Shown here: piece after piece, positions 9,336 to 19,227 of the stretch
Layout of the letters: every line of letters starts with the position of its first letter
Numbering within the stretch: the stretch's first letter is position 1
Source: an uncultured Prevotella sp.
Lineage (GTDB): Bacteria > Bacteroidota > Bacteroidia > Bacteroidales > Bacteroidaceae
Direction of reading: 5' to 3'
DNA: 64,000 bases
Assembly: GCA_944320235.1 (NCBI GenBank)
Contig: CALUGQ010000001.1
Location: forward strand, 124,001-188,000
Position numbers and translations under genes: made by a program
The notes under the pieces: generated by a model
Told to the model about the DNA's origin: nothing
What the model saw: only the letters and a program-made list of their open reading frames with translations
Databases searched by the model: none

Positions 9336-9360
9336 CAATCATAATGAAAAGAGCTGAATC

Positions 9361-10251
9361 ATGAACAAGATTGCAGACATAATAAAGCATAGGAGGCGCA
9401 AGCAGGGTTACAAAGACCTGTTCTTCCTTATCCTGGGCATACTGAGCTATTCGCTCGGGTACACGGCGTTCGTGCTTCCGGAGCAAGTGGTAATGGGCGG
9501 GGTGTCGGGCATATCGGCACTGCTGTTCTACGCCTTCGGCTTCCCGCCCGGCATATCCATCTGGGTGCTCAACGTCACGCTGCTGCTCATAGCACTGCGC
9601 GCGCTGACCAAGCAGTTCACCATACGCACCATCATCGGCGTGACGCTGCTCTCGGCCATGGTGGGCGCACTCCAGCCCGTGTTCGAGCAGTTCCCCTTAA
9701 TCACGCCCGGCGAGGACAAGTTCATGCACGTGCTCATCGGCGGCGCACTCGGCGGCGCGGGCCTGGGCCTCGTGTTCTCGCACAACGGCTCCACTGGCGG
9801 CACCGACATCATTATAGCCCTGCTCAACAAGCACTTCAACATGAGCTTCGGCCGCGCCATGCAGTTCATCGACATCACCATCATCAGCTCCTCGTACCTG
9901 CTCTTCCACAGCATGGAGACCATCGTATACGGCATAGCGTTCACCCTGGCGGCCAGCTTCGTATGCGACTATGTCATCAACGGCACTCGCCAGACGGTGC
10001 AGTTCATCATCATATCCAAGGAATACGGTAAGATAGCCGACATGGTCAACACGCGCGTACACCGCGGCGTGACCCTCATCGAGGGCAAGGGATGGTATTC
10101 GAAACAAGAAGTGGACATACTCATCGTGATGTGCCGCAAGCATGAATCGCAGGGACTGATGAACCTTATAAAGAGCATCGACCCGCGCGCCCTGGTATCG
10201 CAGACATTCTGCCACGGCGTCTTCGGCGAGGGATTCGACAAGATTAAATAG
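9361..10251 (+). CDS. YitT family membrane protein (DUF161 plus DUF2179)
   Basis: The 296-residue protein has a basic start, then five or six hydrophobic helices between about residues 20 and 185 (for example FFLILGILSYSLGYTAFVLP and the glycine-rich HVLIGGALGGAGLGLVFSHNGSTG region), and a soluble C-terminal domain of about 90 residues (QFIIISKEYGKIADMVNTRV) of the DUF2179 type. This two-part architecture is typical of the YitT family, thought to be transporters with a cytoplasmic ligand-binding tail, but the substrate is not established. It has its own promoter and stands alone ahead of tRNA-Val. Confidence 0.85.
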   Translation: MNKIADIIKHRRRKQGYKDLFFLILGILSYSLGYTAFVLPEQVVMGGVSGISALLFYAFGFPPGISIWVLNVTLLLIALRALTKQFTIRTIIGVTLLSAMVGALQPVFEQFPLITPGEDKFMHVLIGGALGGAGLGLVFSHNGSTGGTDIIIALLNKHFNMSFGRAMQFIDITIISSSYLLFHSMETIVYGIAFTLAASFVCDYVINGTRQTVQFIIISKEYGKIADMVNTRVHRGVTLIEGKGWYSKQEVDILIVMCRKHESQGLMNLIKSIDPRALVSQTFCHGVFGEGFDKIK

Positions 10252-10343
10252 CCCGCAAGGCGCTGAAACGCACCCTGCGGCGGGCCACGGGCATGAATTA
10301 TGCAGATATTGGCTCGCACAAGGCGAAAAAATCGTGGTTTTTC

Positions 10344-10374
10344 TTGCGCAAGACACATTTATTTATTACTTTTG
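10344..10374 (+). promoter_or_regulatory. Promoter of tRNA-Val
   Basis: TTG at 10344-10346 and TACTTTTG at 10367-10374 are 20 bases apart, and the tRNA begins 16 bases after the -7 box. Confidence 0.75.
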
Positions 10375-10389
10375 CAACGCAAAACAAGG

Positions 10390-10464
10390 AGGGGCGTAGC
10401 CCAGTTGGTTTAGAGCGCCGCAGTCACATTGCGGAGGTCATCGGTTCGAGCCCGATCGTCCCTA
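10390..10464 (+). tRNA. tRNA-Val (anticodon CAC)
   Basis: A complete cloverleaf can be drawn: acceptor stem AGGGGCG with CGTCCCT (one G-T wobble), D-arm beginning GCCCAGTTGG, anticodon stem CCGCA/TGCGG with loop GTCACAT giving CAC, variable region AGGTC, and T-arm ATCGG/CCGAT with loop TTCGAGC. The 3' CCA is not encoded, as is common in this phylum. Anticodon CAC reads GTG (valine). Confidence 0.92.
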
Positions 10465-10678
10465 CATCCTTTCAACAGCCCGGAAACATCGCCCGGAAGT
10501 TTCCCCAAGGCGCAACCAAGCATCTTACAGCACAATCCGCAAGCCCACCGCCCGCATATCACGTCGATACGCAGGAGTTGCGAGTATGCCATTTTGTCAG
10601 TCGCGCCTGCAAGGCACACAATTTGTTTCACTTGCACATGGATAACAAACCAAGCAAACAAAAGAAAGGAGACAAGAT

Positions 10679-13267
10679 ATGACATTAGACAAATTTACAA
10701 TCAAGGCACAGGAAGCCATACAGGAGGCCGTCAACGCGGCATCCTCGGGCGGCCAACAGGTCATCGAACCCGTCCACCTGCTCAAGGGAGTGATGGCCAA
10801 AGCCAAGGATGTGGCCAACTTCATCTTCCAGAAACTGGGTGTCAACGCCTCCCAGATAGAAATGCTCACCGAGCAAGAAATAAAGCACCTGCCACGCGTA
10901 GAGGGCGGGCAGCCCTATCTTAGCAACGACTCCAACCGCGTTCTGCAGCAAGCCATCGACCTGTCCGGCAAGATGGGCGACGAGTTCGTGAGCGTGGAGC
11001 CAATACTCCTGGCCCTGCTCACGGTGAACTCTACCGCAAGCCGCATACTCAAAGACGCAGGATGCTCTGAGAAGGAGATGCGTGCGGCCATCAACGAGCT
11101 GCGCCAGGGCCAGAGCGTAAAGTCGCAATCGGCCGACGACAACTACCAAAGCCTGGAGAAATACGCCAAGAACCTCGTGGAACAGGCACGCCAAGGCAAG
11201 CTCGACCCCGTCATAGGGCGCGACGAAGAGATACGCCGCGTGCTGCAGATACTGTCGCGCCGCACGAAGAACAACCCTATACTGATAGGAGAGCCGGGCA
11301 CCGGCAAGACGGCAATCGTGGAAGGCCTGGCGCAAAGGATAGTCAGGGGAGACGTGCCCGAGAACCTCAAGGACAAGCAACTCTATTCGCTCGACATGGG
11401 CGCACTTGTCGCCGGAGCCAAGTACAAGGGCGAGTTTGAGGAGCGGCTCAAGAGCGTCATCAACGAAGTGACCAAGAGCGAGGGGCGCATAATCCTCTTC
11501 ATCGACGAGATTCACACCCTCGTCGGGGCCGGAGGCGGCGAGGGCGCCATGGACGCGGCCAACATATTGAAGCCCGCACTGGCCCGCGGCGAACTGAGAA
11601 GCATCGGCGCCACGACGCTCAACGAGTACCAGAAATACTTCGAAAAGGACAAGGCACTGGAGCGGCGCTTCCAGACCGTGATGGTCGACGAGCCCGACGA
11701 GCTGAGCGCAATCAGCATTCTGCGCGGACTGAAGGAACGCTACGAGAACCACCACAAGGTGAGAATACAGGACGATGCGTGCATTGCCGCAGTGAAACTC
11801 TCCGAGCGTTACATCTCCGACCGCTTCCTCCCCGACAAGGCAATCGACCTTATGGACGAGGCTGCCGCCAAGCTCCGCATGGAGCGCGACTCCGTCCCAG
11901 AGGAGCTCGACGAGATAACGCGCCGCCTCAAGCAGCTCGAGATAGAGCGAGAGGCCATAAAGCGCGAGAACGACCAGCCCAAAATAGAACAGCTCGACAA
12001 GGAGATTGCAGAGCTGCGCGACCAGGAGAAGCAGTTCAGGGCAAAGTGGGAAGGCGAGCGCGCCCTCGTAAACAAGATACAGGAAGACAAGCAACAGATG
12101 GAGAACCTGCGCATTGAGGCCGAGCGGGCCGAGCGCGAGGGCAACTACGAGCGAGTGGCCGAGATTCGCTATGGGCGCATAAAAGCACTCGAAAACGACA
12201 TTGCCAACATACAAAAGCAACTGCACAACGCCCAGGCAGGCGACGCGATGGTGCGCGAGGAGGTCACCGCCGACGACATAGCCGAGGTGGTGAGCCGCTG
12301 GACGGGCATCCCCGTCACCCGCATGATGCAGAGCGAACGCGAGAAACTGCTGCATCTTGAGGAAGAACTCCACAAGCGCGTCATCGGCCAGGACGAGGCA
12401 ATAACGGCCGTGAGCGACGCCGTGCGCCGCAGCCGCGCCGGGCTCCAGGACCCCAAGAGGCCAATAGCGTCGTTCATCTTCCTCGGAACAACTGGCGTGG
12501 GCAAGACAGAGCTGGCCAAGGCACTGGCCGAATACCTGTTCAACGATGACTCGATGATGACCCGAATCGACATGAGCGAGTACCAGGAGAAGTTCAGCGT
12601 GAGCCGCCTCATAGGCGCGCCTCCGGGATATGTCGGCTACGACGAGGGCGGGCAGCTCACCGAGGCAGTGCGCCGCAAGCCTTATTCGGTGGTGCTGTTC
12701 GACGAGATTGAGAAGGCCCACCCCGACGTGTTCAACATCCTCTTGCAGGTGCTCGACGACGGACGGCTCACGGACAACAAGGGCCGCACGGTGAACTTCA
12801 AGAACACCATCATCATAATGACATCCAACATGGGCAGCCAGTACATACAACAGCAGTTCGAGAACATAAACGCTTCAAACCGCAGTGCCGTGGTGGAGGA
12901 GACGAAAGGCCAGGTGATGGAAATGCTGAAGAAGACCATACGCCCGGAGTTCCTCAACCGAATCGACGAGATAATAATGTTCCAGCCGCTCACCAAGGCC
13001 GAGATTGCCGATGTTGTGCGCCTGCAGATGAATGCCGTGGCCAAGATGCTGGAGCCGCAGGGCTTCACGCTCCGCACAACTGACGCTGCCATCAGCTGGC
13101 TGGCCGACGCAGGCTTCGACCCGGAGTTCGGCGCGCGCCCGGTGAAAAGGGCAATACAACGCTACGTGCTCAACGATATGTCGAAGAAGATACTGGCCGA
13201 AGAGGTTGACCGCAACAAGCCGATAATAATCGACGCAAACGGGGCGGGCCTGCAGTTCAGAAACTGA
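10679..13267 (+). CDS. clpB: ClpB, ATP-dependent protein disaggregase
   Basis: The 862-residue protein is full length for ClpB. It has the N-terminal Clp repeat domain (residues 1-150), the first AAA+ domain with Walker A GEPGTGKT at residues 204-211 and [16 protein letters not shown], a long coiled-coil middle domain (about 410-525) that defines ClpB against other Clp ATPases, and a second AAA+ domain with Walker A GTTGVGKT at 603-610 and [12 protein letters not shown]. It works with DnaK to dissolve protein aggregates after heat stress. Start ATG 10679 follows AAAGGAGACA. The gene stands alone between tRNA-Val and a strong terminator. No obvious heat-shock operator is visible upstream. Confidence 0.97.
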   Translation: MTLDKFTIKAQEAIQEAVNAASSGGQQVIEPVHLLKGVMAKAKDVANFIFQKLGVNASQIEMLTEQEIKHLPRVEGGQPYLSNDSNRVLQQAIDLSGKMGDEFVSVEPILLALLTVNSTASRILKDAGCSEKEMRAAINELRQGQSVKSQSADDNYQSLEKYAKNLVEQARQGKLDPVIGRDEEIRRVLQILSRRTKNNPILIGEPGTGKTAIVEGLAQRIVRGDVPENLKDKQLYSLDMGALVAGAKYKGEFEERLKSVINEVTKSEGRIILFIDEIHTLVGAGGGEGAMDAANILKPALARGELRSIGATTLNEYQKYFEKDKALERRFQTVMVDEPDELSAISILRGLKERYENHHKVRIQDDACIAAVKLSERYISDRFLPDKAIDLMDEAAAKLRMERDSVPEELDEITRRLKQLEIEREAIKRENDQPKIEQLDKEIAELRDQEKQFRAKWEGERALVNKIQEDKQQMENLRIEAERAEREGNYERVAEIRYGRIKALENDIANIQKQLHNAQAGDAMVREEVTADDIAEVVSRWTGIPVTRMMQSEREKLLHLEEELHKRVIGQDEAITAVSDAVRRSRAGLQDPKRPIASFIFLGTTGVGKTELAKALAEYLFNDDSMMTRIDMSEYQEKFSVSRLIGAPPGYVGYDEGGQLTEAVRRKPYSVVLFDEIEKAHPDVFNILLQVLDDGRLTDNKGRTVNFKNTIIIMTSNMGSQYIQQQFENINASNRSAVVEETKGQVMEMLKKTIRPEFLNRIDEIIMFQPLTKAEIADVVRLQMNAVAKMLEPQGFTLRTTDAAISWLADAGFDPEFGARPVKRAIQRYVLNDMSKKILAEEVDRNKPIIIDANGAGLQFRN

Positions 13268-13294
13268 AAAGATAACTTTTGATTGATGTTCAAG

Positions 13295-13336
13295 CCTCCG
13301 CAGATGTGCCGAACAGCACTTCTGCGGAGGTTTTTT
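13295..13336 (+). terminator. Rho-independent terminator of clpB
   Basis: CCTCCGCAGA (13295-13304) pairs with TCTGCGGAGG (13321-13330), followed directly by six T residues. It starts 28 bases after the clpB stop. Confidence 0.9.
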
Positions 13337-13423
13337 GTATCCATTCGCGCAGACGGGAGGCACTTATTGCCTACCAAGCCACGGCTGCCGGCATGGCGAT
13401 ACGCCCAATTACGGACCGCTAGG

Positions 13424-14140
13424 TCATGGCAGCAAAAGACTGTCGCCTGCCATTGACGGCAACCAAAAGCGGCATCCGAGCTCCGCGGCCAGCGGCGCAA
13501 AAGCGGCCGCAGAGGCCACACCCGAGGCAGTGAAGTGCATGGGCACGAACAAGCGCGGATGCAACAAGGCGGCAAACTGGGCCGGCCCACGCATATAACC
13601 GCTCCCTATGCGCGCATCGACAGGGAACATTGCAACGTCGACTGCAGCCACAACCTTGCGCAAATCTTTCAGTTCGCCGAGAAACATCGCCTCGGAGCGA
13701 GCCGCTTCCACATTGCCGTCAGACTGCGCCGGGCGCCAGTTGTTGAGGTCGCCAGCATGGAAGAGCAGGCAGTTGCCCACCCGTATGAGAAGCGACACCC
13801 CGGAGTCAGTGGAGCCGAATGCCCTAACCGAAACATTGGCATCGGCATATTCGCAGCCTTTTACAAGCCAGACGGCCGCATCTTTAGGCGCCCGGCGGCG
13901 GCGCAAGATGTCCTTTGAGAGTATGTAAGTGACACCGGGCCGCCCGTTGCCCCACCCGAGCACTGCAGGGTTGAAATGGTCTTCGTGGAAGTGGGTGGCC
14001 ATGACGTAAAGAGGCTTTTGCCCTCCAAGGAGCAGTCCTACGACTCCGGCCGGGTCATGCCAGCAGTCTATGACAACAGCGCACAGGTCGGTCTCGATGG
14101 CAAAGCCACTGTGATGGATGTATGTAAGCTTTATCTCCAT
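13424..14140 (-). CDS. Metallo-beta-lactamase-fold hydrolase (UlaG-like)
   Basis: The 238-residue protein has a THFHEDH motif in which His50, His52, Asp54 and His55 form the HxHxDH metal site of the family. The later LLFHAGDLNNW supplies the next histidine and aspartate, and VPMHF near residue 215 the last one. Small MBL-fold proteins of this kind act on varied phosphodiesters or esters, and the substrate here is unknown. It is transcribed toward clpB and stands alone. The ATG at 14138-14140 opens at the first beta strand (MEIKLTYIHHSG), a good family start. Confidence 0.85.
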   Translation of the reverse strand: MEIKLTYIHHSGFAIETDLCAVVIDCWHDPAGVVGLLLGGQKPLYVMATHFHEDHFNPAVLGWGNGRPGVTYILSKDILRRRRAPKDAAVWLVKGCEYADANVSVRAFGSTDSGVSLLIRVGNCLLFHAGDLNNWRPAQSDGNVEAARSEAMFLGELKDLRKVVAAVDVAMFPVDARIGSGYMRGPAQFAALLHPRLFVPMHFTASGVASAAAFAPLAAELGCRFWLPSMAGDSLLLP

Positions 14141-14187
14141 ACCCTATCCTATTGATTAATTTCGTACAAAGCACGCCTCAACAGGGC

Positions 14188-14270
14188 GAACAGGCCGTTT
14201 TATACCTTAAAACGGCCTGTTTCGCATAGCAATACAGGCTGTTTTGCCCGCCCGTACCGCCTGTTTCTGA
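14188..14270 (+). repeat. 22-bp periodic repeat array B
   Basis: Four units recur about every 22 bases: CAGGCCGTTTTAT, AAACGGCCTGTTTCG, ATACAGGCTGTTTTG and TACCGCCTGTTTCTG. The first two also face each other as a near-palindrome (AAACAGGCCGTTTTA-type arms), so part of the array could form a hairpin. Confidence 0.75.
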
Positions 14271-14648
14271 AAGTCAAGGCGCAAGCCCAGCAAAACGCTG
14301 GAAGCCAGGCAATTGGCATAACGCACAAGTACTGTGAAATAACATTACACAACGCAGCAGCAAGAACACGCCATGGCAACCAGCGCCCGCAAGCCGCCAG
14401 CGGCGGTGAACGCTAAAAACTGCCTGGGAAAGGGCCACACTGTTTACCATGCCTGCCATGCCCCCGTGCAAAGACAATGCAGGCGAGCACAAATGAAGTC
14501 TGCTCCAGCTTTCAGGAGCGCAGCCCGTACGGTGCAAAGATACGAAAACAAGCCGAAAGAGAGCCATGGCGACACGGAATATTGCGCCAAGCGGAGCCCA
14601 CGGCGTATGTTTGGGCGCAGCAACGCACCTTTTTTCGCCTTTTTTTAT

Positions 14649-14656
14649 TAAGTTTG
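14649..14656 (+). promoter_or_regulatory. -7 box of the flavoprotein gene
   Basis: TAAGTTTG follows a run of T residues and lies 90 bases before the ATG at 14747. No TTG is found at the usual distance upstream. Confidence 0.5.
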
Positions 14657-14746
14657 CAGGTTGATGGCAAAGCCATGCTGAAGGCCGTTTCCACCGGGCC
14701 TCAAAGCAGGCACCCAGCCAACGACAAACCATACACTGACAATAAC

Positions 14747-16006
14747 ATGATGAAGATAGCAATCATAGGCGCAGGGGCGGCAGGCTGCTTCGCCGCAATT
14801 GAAATGAAACGGCGCTGCCCAAAGGCCGACATCACCATTTATGAAGCCGGGCGCAAGCCACTGGCCAAGGTGGCTGTGACGGGCGGAGGCCGATGCAACC
14901 TCACCAACACCTTTGCCGGCGTGCGCAGCATGGGCGCGGCCTACCCCCGCGGCGAGCGGCTGATGAAGCGGCTGCTGAAGGAATTCAGCCAGGAAGACAC
15001 GTGGCGGTGGTTTGAAAGTGAGGGCGTAAGGCTCGTGGCACAAGACGACGGCTGCGTGTTCCCCGCCTCGCAGGATGCCATGGAGATAGTAAACACGCTG
15101 CTGCGGCTGCTGCGAAGCCACGGCGTAAGAGTGCTTACGGGCCACCGCGCCGCGCTCATCGAACGCGCAGACGGCGGCGCAGACGGGCATTTGCGCATCA
15201 GCTTCGCCGACAAGTCACTGCACCCACAGGAGGCAGACGCTGTACTGCTCGCCAACGGCGGCAGCCCCAAGGCGCAGGGGCTGGCGATGCTCGCCCCACT
15301 TGACGTCGAGACGGCAAGCCCAGTGCCGTCACTCTTCAGCCTGTGCCTGCCGGGCGACAGCGTGACGGAGCTGACCGGCACCGTGGTAAAGCACGCTGCG
15401 GCAAGCCTCAGCGGCACGAAAATGCGCGCCGAGGGGCCGCTGCTGATTACCCACTGGGGCATGAGCGGCCCGGCCATCCTAAAGCTCTCGGCCTACGCCG
15501 CGCGCCAACTGCACGACTGCGGCTACCGCGCTCGGCTGGCAATCAACTGGCTCGGCGACAGGAATGCACAGGATGTGGCGGAAATGGTGGGCGCGTTGGC
15601 CGCCGGCAACCCCAAGAAGCAACTGGCCTCGGCCTATCCCGAACAGCTCAACGCCCGCCTGTGGCAGCACCTGCTGGCCAAATGCGGGCTGAAAGCCGAC
15701 TCGCGCTGGGGCGAACTGGGGCGCAAGGGGATAAACAAATTGGTCGCCACGCTCGTTGACGACCAATATTCTGTAAACGGCAAATGCCGCTTCAAAGAAG
15801 AATTCGTAACCTGCGGCGGCGTGGCGCTGGCCGCCGTGAACCCATCGACACTGGAAAGCCGCTCCTGCCCGGGCCTTTACTTCGCCGGTGAGACGCTCGA
15901 CATTGACGGCATAACGGGCGGCTTCAACCTCCAGGCTGCCTGGACAACGGGCTTCGTGGCGGCAAAGGCCATCGCCAACCGCTGCCAGGCAGGTGGCAAA
16001 GGTTAG
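14747..16006 (+). CDS. BaiN/HI0933-family FAD-dependent oxidoreductase
   Basis: The 419-residue protein begins MMKIAIIGAGAAGCFAAIE, a dinucleotide-binding GxGxxG fold at residues 8-13, followed by KVAVTGGGRCNLTN, the signature of the HI0933/BaiN flavoprotein family. The C-terminal GLYFAGETLDIDGITGGFN with GFVAAKAIA is the second FAD-contact region. The family includes the clostridial bile-acid enzyme BaiN, but most members have no known substrate, so no reaction is assigned. The ATG at 14747 is chosen because the frame upstream contains the promoter and no conserved residues. Its stop codon overlaps the stop of the convergent gene. Confidence 0.88.
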   Translation: MMKIAIIGAGAAGCFAAIEMKRRCPKADITIYEAGRKPLAKVAVTGGGRCNLTNTFAGVRSMGAAYPRGERLMKRLLKEFSQEDTWRWFESEGVRLVAQDDGCVFPASQDAMEIVNTLLRLLRSHGVRVLTGHRAALIERADGGADGHLRISFADKSLHPQEADAVLLANGGSPKAQGLAMLAPLDVETASPVPSLFSLCLPGDSVTELTGTVVKHAAASLSGTKMRAEGPLLITHWGMSGPAILKLSAYAARQLHDCGYRARLAINWLGDRNAQDVAEMVGALAAGNPKKQLASAYPEQLNARLWQHLLAKCGLKADSRWGELGRKGINKLVATLVDDQYSVNGKCRFKEEFVTCGGVALAAVNPSTLESRSCPGLYFAGETLDIDGITGGFNLQAAWTTGFVAAKAIANRCQAGGKG

Positions 16007-17301
16007 CCTTCAGCCTCGCCCGACGGCTCTTTCACGCGCGTCACAAGCAACTTGTCGATGCGCGCACCGTCCATGTCAATCACCTCAAACTTGAACGTCT
16101 CCCACACGAACGTCTCCCCGCAGCCCGGCACATGGTCGAGCTGGTAGAGGCAAAGGCCGCCCACGGTGTTGTAATCCTCGTCGTCGAGCAGGTCTTCCTC
16201 GCCGAAGTAGCTAAGGAAGTCGTACATGGGGCATTGCCCGTCTACGAACCATTCCTCGCCTTCCTTGCGCGGGATGATGTACGGTTCCTCCTCGACAGGC
16301 TCGGGAACTGTGCCTACAATGCTCTCAAGGATGTCCATGAGGGTTATTATGCCGATGCATGAGCCATACTCATCGCACACGAGGCCTGTGCTGATGTGGT
16401 CGGCCTTCATGTCCTCGAGCACCTTGTAGACATCAGTGTTCTCGTAGAAATATGTCGGCGCGCGCATGATGTTGCGCAGGTTGAAGTCTGGCTCCCCGAG
16501 GGAGAGGAACAGGTCTTTGATTGTGACCACGCCCTTAACGTGGTCCAGGTCGCCCTCGGCAACGGGGTAGACCGCATACATATTCTCCTTGATGATGTCC
16601 TTTACCTGCCCGGCAGTCATGTCGCAGTCGAGCCAGGTCAGTTCGCTGCGGTGCGTCATTATGGCATCCACCTCAAGGTCACCGACCAGGAACACACGCC
16701 GCATTATGTCCTGTTCGACCGGCTGCACCTCGCCATCCTCGGTCCCTTCGCGTATTATCGACTTTATCTCCTCCTCGGTCACCTTGCTCTCCTTGTCCTT
16801 GAGGCCAGTCAGGCTGAATATGAACGCGGTGCTCTTTGAGAGGAACCAAACGAAAGGATAGGCCGCTATCGACAGCGCATACATGGGCATGGCCACGCCC
16901 TTTGCCGCCTTCTCGGCCACGGTGAGGCCGATGCGCTTGGGCACAAGCTCGCCGAAGATGAGCGTAAGGTATGTTACCACGATGACGATGATGGCCTGCG
17001 AGAGCATGGAGGCGTACTGTGAGGCCAGGCCGAGGCCCGCCATCCACTCTGAGAAGAGCGCAGCCACCTTGTTGCCCGAATAGATACCGGTGAGGATACC
17101 GATGAGAGTGATGCCAATTTGCACGGTAGAGAGAAAGCGGTCGGGCTCGTTGGCAAGTTTCAAGGCGTAGCGCGCCGAGCGCAGCCCGCCCTCTGCATCG
17201 GCCGTGAGGCTCGACTTGCGTGCGGAAATCAGTGCTATCTCTGACATTGCAAACACGCCGTTGAGTAGTATAAGGCCGATGATGATGAAAATTTCGTCCA
17301 T
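16003..17301 (-). CDS. Hemolysin/CorC-family membrane protein (CNNM, CBS pair, CorC_HlyC)
   Basis: The 432-residue protein has the standard order: an N-terminal membrane region of about four helices (DUF21/CNNM, residues 1-190, starting IIIGLILLNGVFAMSEIALI), two CBS motifs (about 200-330, with IMTHRSELTWL and GSCIGIITLMDILES), and a C-terminal transporter-associated domain (about 345-425, with YNTVGGLCLYQL). Proteins of this type take part in magnesium or cobalt efflux and their CBS pair senses adenine nucleotides. Despite the hemolysin name, toxicity is not implied. The last four bases overlap the flavoprotein gene on the other strand. Confidence 0.9.
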   Translation of the reverse strand: MDEIFIIIGLILLNGVFAMSEIALISARKSSLTADAEGGLRSARYALKLANEPDRFLSTVQIGITLIGILTGIYSGNKVAALFSEWMAGLGLASQYASMLSQAIIVIVVTYLTLIFGELVPKRIGLTVAEKAAKGVAMPMYALSIAAYPFVWFLSKSTAFIFSLTGLKDKESKVTEEEIKSIIREGTEDGEVQPVEQDIMRRVFLVGDLEVDAIMTHRSELTWLDCDMTAGQVKDIIKENMYAVYPVAEGDLDHVKGVVTIKDLFLSLGEPDFNLRNIMRAPTYFYENTDVYKVLEDMKADHISTGLVCDEYGSCIGIITLMDILESIVGTVPEPVEEEPYIIPRKEGEEWFVDGQCPMYDFLSYFGEEDLLDDEDYNTVGGLCLYQLDHVPGCGETFVWETFKFEVIDMDGARIDKLLVTRVKEPSGEAEG

Positions 17302-17372
17302 TAATTAAATGTCTGGTTCTACTATTCCTTCTGGTCTGCGGGTCGTGGCGGAGCCTCGGCCCCGCCCATTCC

Positions 17373-19166
17373 CTATTTCTTCATTACCTTGATTGTTGTT
17401 CCGTTGGTTGATTTCACTACATAGACGCCGGCCTGCAAGCAGTCGGCAAGGCCGCTGTAAGCGCTTACGCGGGCCACAGTGCGCCCCGAAGCGTCGAATA
17501 TCGTTGCTGGGGAGCCATAGACCGAGGCAGCATCGACGGCCCCTACGGCCTGTATGCCGTCTGCCGTGGCCCCGCCCATGAAGTCGAACGCCACCGTGCC
17601 GGCATCCTCGTCATGCGTGATGCGGGTTATCGGCTTGCCCATGAAGTACGTTCCGCGCACATTGAGGTTATACACCTCGGCCGCAGGCCGGGAATTGTCG
17701 GTGAGCGAGTCGCGCCTGCTGTAAGGCCAGGCCACACGGTTCGAGTTGATGTTGCTGGTGCCGCTGGCCGGTATTATGGCCGCGCCGAAGTGGCTTTCAT
17801 CGTCGTTCACGGCGTTCTCCGCCCATATGTCAGGGTCGTAATCAATGTGTGTTATCACCAAGCCTGCATCGGGCAAATAGGCATCCCAGCCCTTTTTCTG
17901 GCGGTTTTCGAGCAGGTAATACTCGTCAACAAGGCCTTCGCAGTCGTTGCGCACCTTGTAGGCAGCGCCTCCTTCGGCCATCGGCAGCAAGCCGGTGATG
18001 CTTGCTGGGGCGTCAAGCTCAACCGACTGCGCCCACCCTGAAAGCTCTTTCTCGTGGCAAGTATAGTTAGGCGGGCACCATCCGTTGGCGTTGTAGCACC
18101 CATCCGAGAGCAAGTCCCACTCGCCGAGCATGTCGTTTCCGCCGGTTGTGTTGTAGAAGTCGGGCAGCCCCAGGCAGTGGGAAAACTCGTGGCAGAACGT
18201 TCCCAGCCCGCTGAGCATGCCGCGGCTGGTCGACTCAAGCCCCTGAAGCTCGCATCCGCAAGCGTAAGTGTCAATCTTGATGCCGTCAATCTCATAGCCG
18301 TCGGGCCACTGCTTGTAGGCAGAGACGTAGTATTCGTGGGGCCAGATGAAGCTCGACGGATTGCCCGTGGCGGCCTGCCCGGCCCCTGCATAGAGCACAA
18401 ACACCTGGTCGGCCTCCATGTCTCCGTCCCAGTCATAGTCACTGAAATCCATCCCTGCGGCCTTTGCGGCATCACAAGCCTCGACCACCAGCTCGCCGAC
18501 ATGGATGTCAATCATGCCCACAGAGTCTGCGCCGTAATAGTCGCGCGGGTGCTTTGCCATGACGGGGCCGACCACGTCGAACTTCAGGTTGAACTGCCCG
18601 CCACTCTGGTCGCGGAAATAGTCGCTCACGCTTCCGTTCGCGCCATAGTCGGCGAAGCCTTCCTCATTGAGTATTGCCTCCCACCTGTCGCGCGAGTCAT
18701 CCGTATAGAAAGGCTTGTCGGGGAACTCCATCATCACCACGAGGCCGCGCCTCTCGCCCTCGTATGGCGTGGCGCGGAGCATGGAACGGCGCTCCCTGCG
18801 CTTCTTGGCGACAAACGTTGCACGCGCGGAACGTGCCTGCAGGGCCTCGATGCTTTGCAGCGAGGACACGTGGCGGCGCTCCGCCGGGCTGCGGCGCGCC
18901 TGCTCGTGGGCCACGATGCCCGACGACTTGGCGGCGAAGCCGTATGCATCGGCATAGCAGAAGTCGCCGTTTTCGGCGCGGAGGAGCGGCACCCCGTCTT
19001 CCGTTATGTAATAGTGCATGTTCTCGTCGCCGCAAAGGCGCACCTTGATTGTGGTGCCGTCTGACTGCACGAACGTGCGCCATACCGACTGTGCCGGCAC
19101 GGCCCATGTGCCGGCCGGCACGGCCAGCAACGCCAGTGAAAACAGTATCTGACTGAGTTTTCTCAT
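17373..19166 (-). CDS. Secreted M6-family metalloprotease with probable T9SS sorting domain
   Basis: The 597-residue protein has a signal peptide (residues 1-22, cut near WAVPA), a basic pro-region (RSARATFVAKKRRERR, about 113-128) and a catalytic domain with the zinc motif HEFSHCLGLPD at residues 326-336. An acidic DYDWDGDMEADQ stretch near 244 could bind calcium. The last 65 residues (after GGATADGIQAV) look like a type A T9SS C-terminal sorting domain, with the GRTVARV and AGVYVVKS strands and a lysine end. It is probably exported through the outer membrane and attached or released there. M6 proteases of this phylum often cut host or matrix proteins; its target is unknown. Confidence 0.88.
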   Translation of the reverse strand: MRKLSQILFSLALLAVPAGTWAVPAQSVWRTFVQSDGTTIKVRLCGDENMHYYITEDGVPLLRAENGDFCYADAYGFAAKSSGIVAHEQARRSPAERRHVSSLQSIEALQARSARATFVAKKRRERRSMLRATPYEGERRGLVVMMEFPDKPFYTDDSRDRWEAILNEEGFADYGANGSVSDYFRDQSGGQFNLKFDVVGPVMAKHPRDYYGADSVGMIDIHVGELVVEACDAAKAAGMDFSDYDWDGDMEADQVFVLYAGAGQAATGNPSSFIWPHEYYVSAYKQWPDGYEIDGIKIDTYACGCELQGLESTSRGMLSGLGTFCHEFSHCLGLPDFYNTTGGNDMLGEWDLLSDGCYNANGWCPPNYTCHEKELSGWAQSVELDAPASITGLLPMAEGGAAYKVRNDCEGLVDEYYLLENRQKKGWDAYLPDAGLVITHIDYDPDIWAENAVNDDESHFGAAIIPASGTSNINSNRVAWPYSRRDSLTDNSRPAAEVYNLNVRGTYFMGKPITRITHDEDAGTVAFDFMGGATADGIQAVGAVDAASVYGSPATIFDASGRTVARVSAYSGLADCLQAGVYVVKSTNGTTIKVMKK

Positions 19167-19177
19167 ATCTTAAGTTT

Positions 19178-19216
19178 AAAGAAAATAGTCCTCGCCCCGG
19201 TGCGGGATGAGGACTA
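19178..19216 (-). terminator. Terminator of the fumarase gene
   Basis: Read on the minus strand, TAGTCCTC (19216-19209) pairs with GAGGACTA (19193-19186), with extra CCCGC/GGGGC pairing inside, and is followed by TTTTCTTT. It starts 12 bases after the fumarase stop and ends just before the M6 protease start, so the two genes are separate units or linked by read-through. Confidence 0.75.
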
Positions 19217-19227
19217 CCGTACGATTT

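Larger units (their letters stand above)
8790..9360. other. Intergenic region without a gene (571 bases)
   Basis: It holds the terminator hairpin at 8865-8900, one array of the 22-bp repeat family (about 9089-9165) and the promoter of the YitT gene at its right end. Short open frames here have no signal peptide, no family resemblance and run through the repeat array, so none is called. Confidence 0.7.
14141..14746. other. Intergenic region between divergent genes (606 bases)
   Basis: It separates the MBL-fold gene (-) from the flavoprotein gene (+). It contains 22-bp repeat array B (about 14188-14270) and a -7 box for the flavoprotein. The flavoprotein frame stays open for 90 codons upstream of its ATG, but that extension shows no family sequence and includes the promoter, so it is not counted as coding. 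Confidence 0.7.

Noticed and set aside
10685-12850. A 721-codon open frame on the minus strand across clpB.
   Set aside because: It is a shadow of clpB in a GC-rich gene; it has no family resemblance and clpB has full-length domains with both Walker motifs.
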